NCBI GenBank assembly: GCA_021234535.1
Contig: CM037846.1
Span: forward strand, 20,167,814 to 20,231,813
From: Stichopus chloronotus
Taxonomy: Eukaryota; Echinodermata; Holothuroidea; Aspidochirotida; Stichopodidae
Direction: 5' to 3'
DNA: 64,000 bases
The notes under the pieces were generated by a model. It ran no database searches. It had not been told where the DNA came from and worked only from the letters and a program-made list of their open reading frames with translations. Made by a program: the position numbers and the translations under genes. Below, piece after piece: positions 61,525-64,000 of the stretch. Numbering within the stretch: the stretch's first letter is position 1; each line of letters opens with the position of its first letter.

Positions 61525-61801
61525 TTTACTATCGTGTGTCCCCTTCTGTAACAACCCCCTCTTCAACAGACAAGCTTTCAAAACTGTTATGGACCTCAAC
61601 TGATTTAGTACTTTTTGACGGCTTCTCCTTTATTTTAGGCCCCTTGCTAACAACATTCCAATCCCCATTACACCAACAGTTCTTTAATGAAGCCTTAAGT
61701 TCCTGTAACCTTTCACACTTCCTACAAGTAAAAATGAAACAAAGTCACAAAAAAGAAACAAAGTCACAAACAACTCCAGAGTTTTCGAACTCAACCCGCA
61801 T
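61525..61801 (-). pseudogene. CR1-like LINE ORF1, N-terminal part
   Basis: The minus strand starts with ATG at 61,801 and reads MRVEFENSGVVCDFV, then, after a short local duplication (TTTGTGACTTTGTTTC twice, 61,739-61,774) that breaks the frame, FTCRKCERLQELKASLKNC. It continues DWNVVSKGPK, then VEVHNSFESLSVEEGVVTEG, up to the TTTAC duplication. A Cys-rich (C-x2-C) head leading into a short coiled coil, then a basic linker and an acidic N-x-F-x-x-L segment, matches CR1-type ORF1 organisation. It joins the esterase part at 58,861 once the Gypsy insertion is removed. A plus-strand frame of 126 codons across this region is antisense and not a gene. Confidence 0.8.
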
Positions 61802-63654
61802 ATCATAACAACTACATCAAATAAGTCTCTATGGGACGTTTACAGTGACAGTCATGATACAGAAAAACTTTAGGGACCAAGCCAACGATAGACCAGTACA
61901 GCACACAATGAGCAAAGAAAACGAAACTTAAAAGCCTGTAGTATTACCGCAGAACTATGGAAGTAGGCCTACACAAATACAATGACACAGGACACTAACA
62001 ACAAGAACGGGGACACAGTCTTAGCCTAGCCTGAATGCTAACTGAAGACTAAAGTACAGGTCGAGAATGGGCAGAAAAGGTAGAGAACTAGACAAAGAAA
62101 CGAACAAGTAGCCTACTGGTATGACAAGAATGAGACAACAAACAAACGACCAGCTCACGAAATTAAGGCAGTAGCGTAATTAATGTTTAATAGGTTACGT
62201 TCGGTTAACCAAATTTAATTGTAACTTGTATAGCCTATACCAACGTTCAACTGGTGCATGAACAGGCTTGGGCAATGCAAAACAAAGAAAAAGAACGACT
62301 AGAGGTAAGCAAATGATGAGCCCTAAAATACGACCGAAAACGCACAAGCAACAGATTGAGAGGGAGACCAAATAGAAAGGAAAAAGAATATGTAGAAACC
62401 ACGGGGAGGAGTGTCAGAAGAAACGTCACTTCAGTAAGGTAACAATCAAGAAGAGCGGGGCTACAGGTTTACACATGCAACAGAACGATAGGATAAAAGG
62501 ACGTTACACACTAACAGCTTGGAAAACACTCAGTTACAACCCACAACTGCCAATATATGGTTTGTCCTTGAGGCTTGCACTGGACTGTATTGCCACGTTA
62601 ACTTTTTTCTTTCTCAGTTTGTAGGTCACCATTGAATTTTGAAGTTTTTTCAAAGTTCACACGTAAGCTAGTAGCATGGAAGCCAATTTTAGTGCAGCAA
62701 AGTTGGAAAATCACTTGCAAGTCCGTAATTGGAGATGGAATGCAATGAAAAAGCACATGCACGCTGACACTTTTTGACGACTTTTCTTACCTTGTTAGAC
62801 TAGCAGTTGATTCTAAAACGTTTAAGGGGACGATCAAGTTTATGTCTCATCACAGTGCCAACAGTGCGTTCGTTACCATATTTTCGTGCACCTTAATGAT
62901 ATGCAATCTTTTTAAAGTACAAGCTGATCCCCTAACTGGGCACATTAAGGATGCTTGAGCTTTTCTGCTACTAACAGACACAGTAGGTTGCAGGTGGAAG
63001 GACATTCCATACGTCAATTTCATTCAGCAGGCAAGGCCTATTCTATCCTGATCCCACCAGTAAGAGGACATTCTGATACATTGAAAGTAAATGTATCTTT
63101 CATGGTTTCTAGTGAAGCATATTCGTCTAAATTTAGGTTATTTTGAAGGAAAATAGTCGTAGATCAGTATAGTACTAAAGGTGTTCTACAGATATCCGTT
63201 GAGTTGCACACGAAGAGCTTATGACGAATTTTACGAAAATAGGGGATGCACGAAAATAGCAGAACATACTATGCATCATACTGTGGATGTGCAGGCTGCG
63301 TTAGATAACCAACTTTAGGCAGTGTCTACCCAGTGTCAAGTAGAAGCAGAAACCACTTGGGGTATTGGTAGCCTGTATCTATATAGACCATATCAATGAG
63401 AGTTCCTTGTCTCCAGAATACGTATCAAGAACGAAACAGCTTGTGAGAAACTGGTTTGGCTACATGTTGATGATTCATTTCCTAAAGTGTAGCTTTAGCT
63501 CGTGTGGTCCATACATTGTTTTAGTTTCAAACTCATGACTATCCTTGTCAAGTGGTTTCAAAGCAATTTTCTAGACTACGCTTAAGTTTCTGCTAAAGTG
63601 TTACAGTAATGACATCACCAACATGACATACGCAGTTTTTTTTGTGATTTGGCT
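61802..63654. other. Probable LINE 5' UTR, then intergenic
   Basis: The part next to 61,801 is presumably the 5' UTR of the CR1-like element, whose start I cannot place. Beyond it no gene is seen; frames are under 70 codons. Confidence 0.4.
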
Positions 63655-63900
63655 GGTTTCGTGGCCCAGTGGATGAAGGTGAAACAATGAAGCTTAGCAA
63701 CTGGGAGGTTTTGGGTTCGATCCCTTGCCAGGTCACAGTAGGATGGGTTTTTCGTCCAAGATTAGTCTAAGGTTTTCCTATCTGAACTGACCTTGTGAAA
63801 AAAAAACGTACGAAATTTGATCCAAAATTGTTAAGCTGGTCATCACCCACTGTGAAGTTGCCATAGGCTTCCTCCACACTTGTGTGGTTGCTAATTAGCA
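63655..63900 (+). mobile_element. tRNA-derived SINE
   Basis: An internal RNA polymerase III promoter is visible: A box TGGCCCAGTGG at 63,662-63,672 and B box GGTTCGATCCC at 63,714-63,724, 52 bases apart as in a tRNA. The cloverleaf is degraded and the sequence continues past the tRNA-like head into an unrelated body (GTCTAAGGTTTTCCTATCTG, then an A run at 63,799). This pattern, tRNA head plus body, indicates a SINE and not a functional tRNA gene. The 3' end is only estimated. Confidence 0.6.
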
Positions 63901-64000
63901 TTGTAAAATAACTACCTTTTATGGCCTGAATTATTAATTATGCATGGCAGACGGAAGTTATTAAATTGGTTTTAAGATGGTTCAATAGCCTAAGTGCAAA

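Noticed and set aside
61428..61808. Plus-strand open frame of 126 codons
   Set aside because: It is antisense to the Gypsy RT fragment and to LINE ORF1; the minus-strand translations show the real homology.
1..64000. CRISPR arrays, bacterial operons or phage genes
   Set aside because: No regularly spaced direct repeats with unique spacers, no closely packed gene clusters; all recognisable content is animal gene or eukaryotic mobile element.

Overview
The window is eukaryotic, AT-rich and gene-poor. It contains many microsatellites, minisatellites, miniature inverted-repeat elements and decayed retrotransposons. One host coding exon is recognisable with confidence: a scleraxis/TCF15 (paraxis)-type bHLH transcription factor on the minus strand at 22.5-23.0 kb. 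That gene family, together with CR1-like LINE, Penelope-like and Ty3/Gypsy remnants, fits an invertebrate animal. A marine deuterostome such as an echinoderm (possibly a sea cucumber) is my best guess, but the sequence alone does not prove it. No prokaryotic operon, CRISPR array or rRNA gene is visible.

Layout. 0-22 kb is intergenic: a diverged ~130-160 bp tandem repeat (0.64-1.18 kb), AT- and CA-rich satellites, a MITE-like element (5.6 kb), a LINE tail (13.9 kb), a ~48 bp array of dyad-symmetric units between two oppositely oriented minisatellites (15.2-17.1 kb) and three ~157 bp tandem units (18.05-18.5 kb). 22.5-23.6 kb holds the bHLH exon and a plausible upstream promoter. Its later exon(s) should lie at lower coordinates; an in-phase candidate with a good acceptor sits at 10,050-10,127 but is unproven. 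24-54 kb is again intergenic: a CATA microsatellite, a GC-rich 1.1 kb terminal-inverted-repeat element (28.2-29.3 kb), an inverted repeat carrying a GAAACGTC core (29.7-29.9 kb), GACACCAAC-type minisatellites, a weak LINE fragment near 42 kb, and three copies of one MITE family (37.6, 46.5 and 53.7 kb), the last with intact inverted repeats and a 4 bp target-site duplication.

54.4-61.8 kb is a graveyard of retroelements, all on the minus strand. It starts with a Penelope-like fragment (RT end plus GIY-YIG endonuclease) and continues with a degraded CR1-like LINE: ORF1 with a Cys-rich head and SGNH-esterase tail, then a partial endonuclease, a linker, an RT and the C-terminal tail. ORF1 of that LINE is split by a 2,663 bp insertion that carries a truncated Ty3/Gypsy RT-RNase H. 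The insertion is bounded by perfect 22 bp inverted ends and a 5 bp direct duplication (TTTAC). Its 5' end lacks an LTR and resembles an inverted copy of its 3' end, which is the most unusual structure I found. A tRNA-derived SINE lies near the right edge (63.66 kb).

I found no convincing multi-gene novel system. The best leads are the inverted-end Gypsy insertion, the dyad-unit array and the MITE family.
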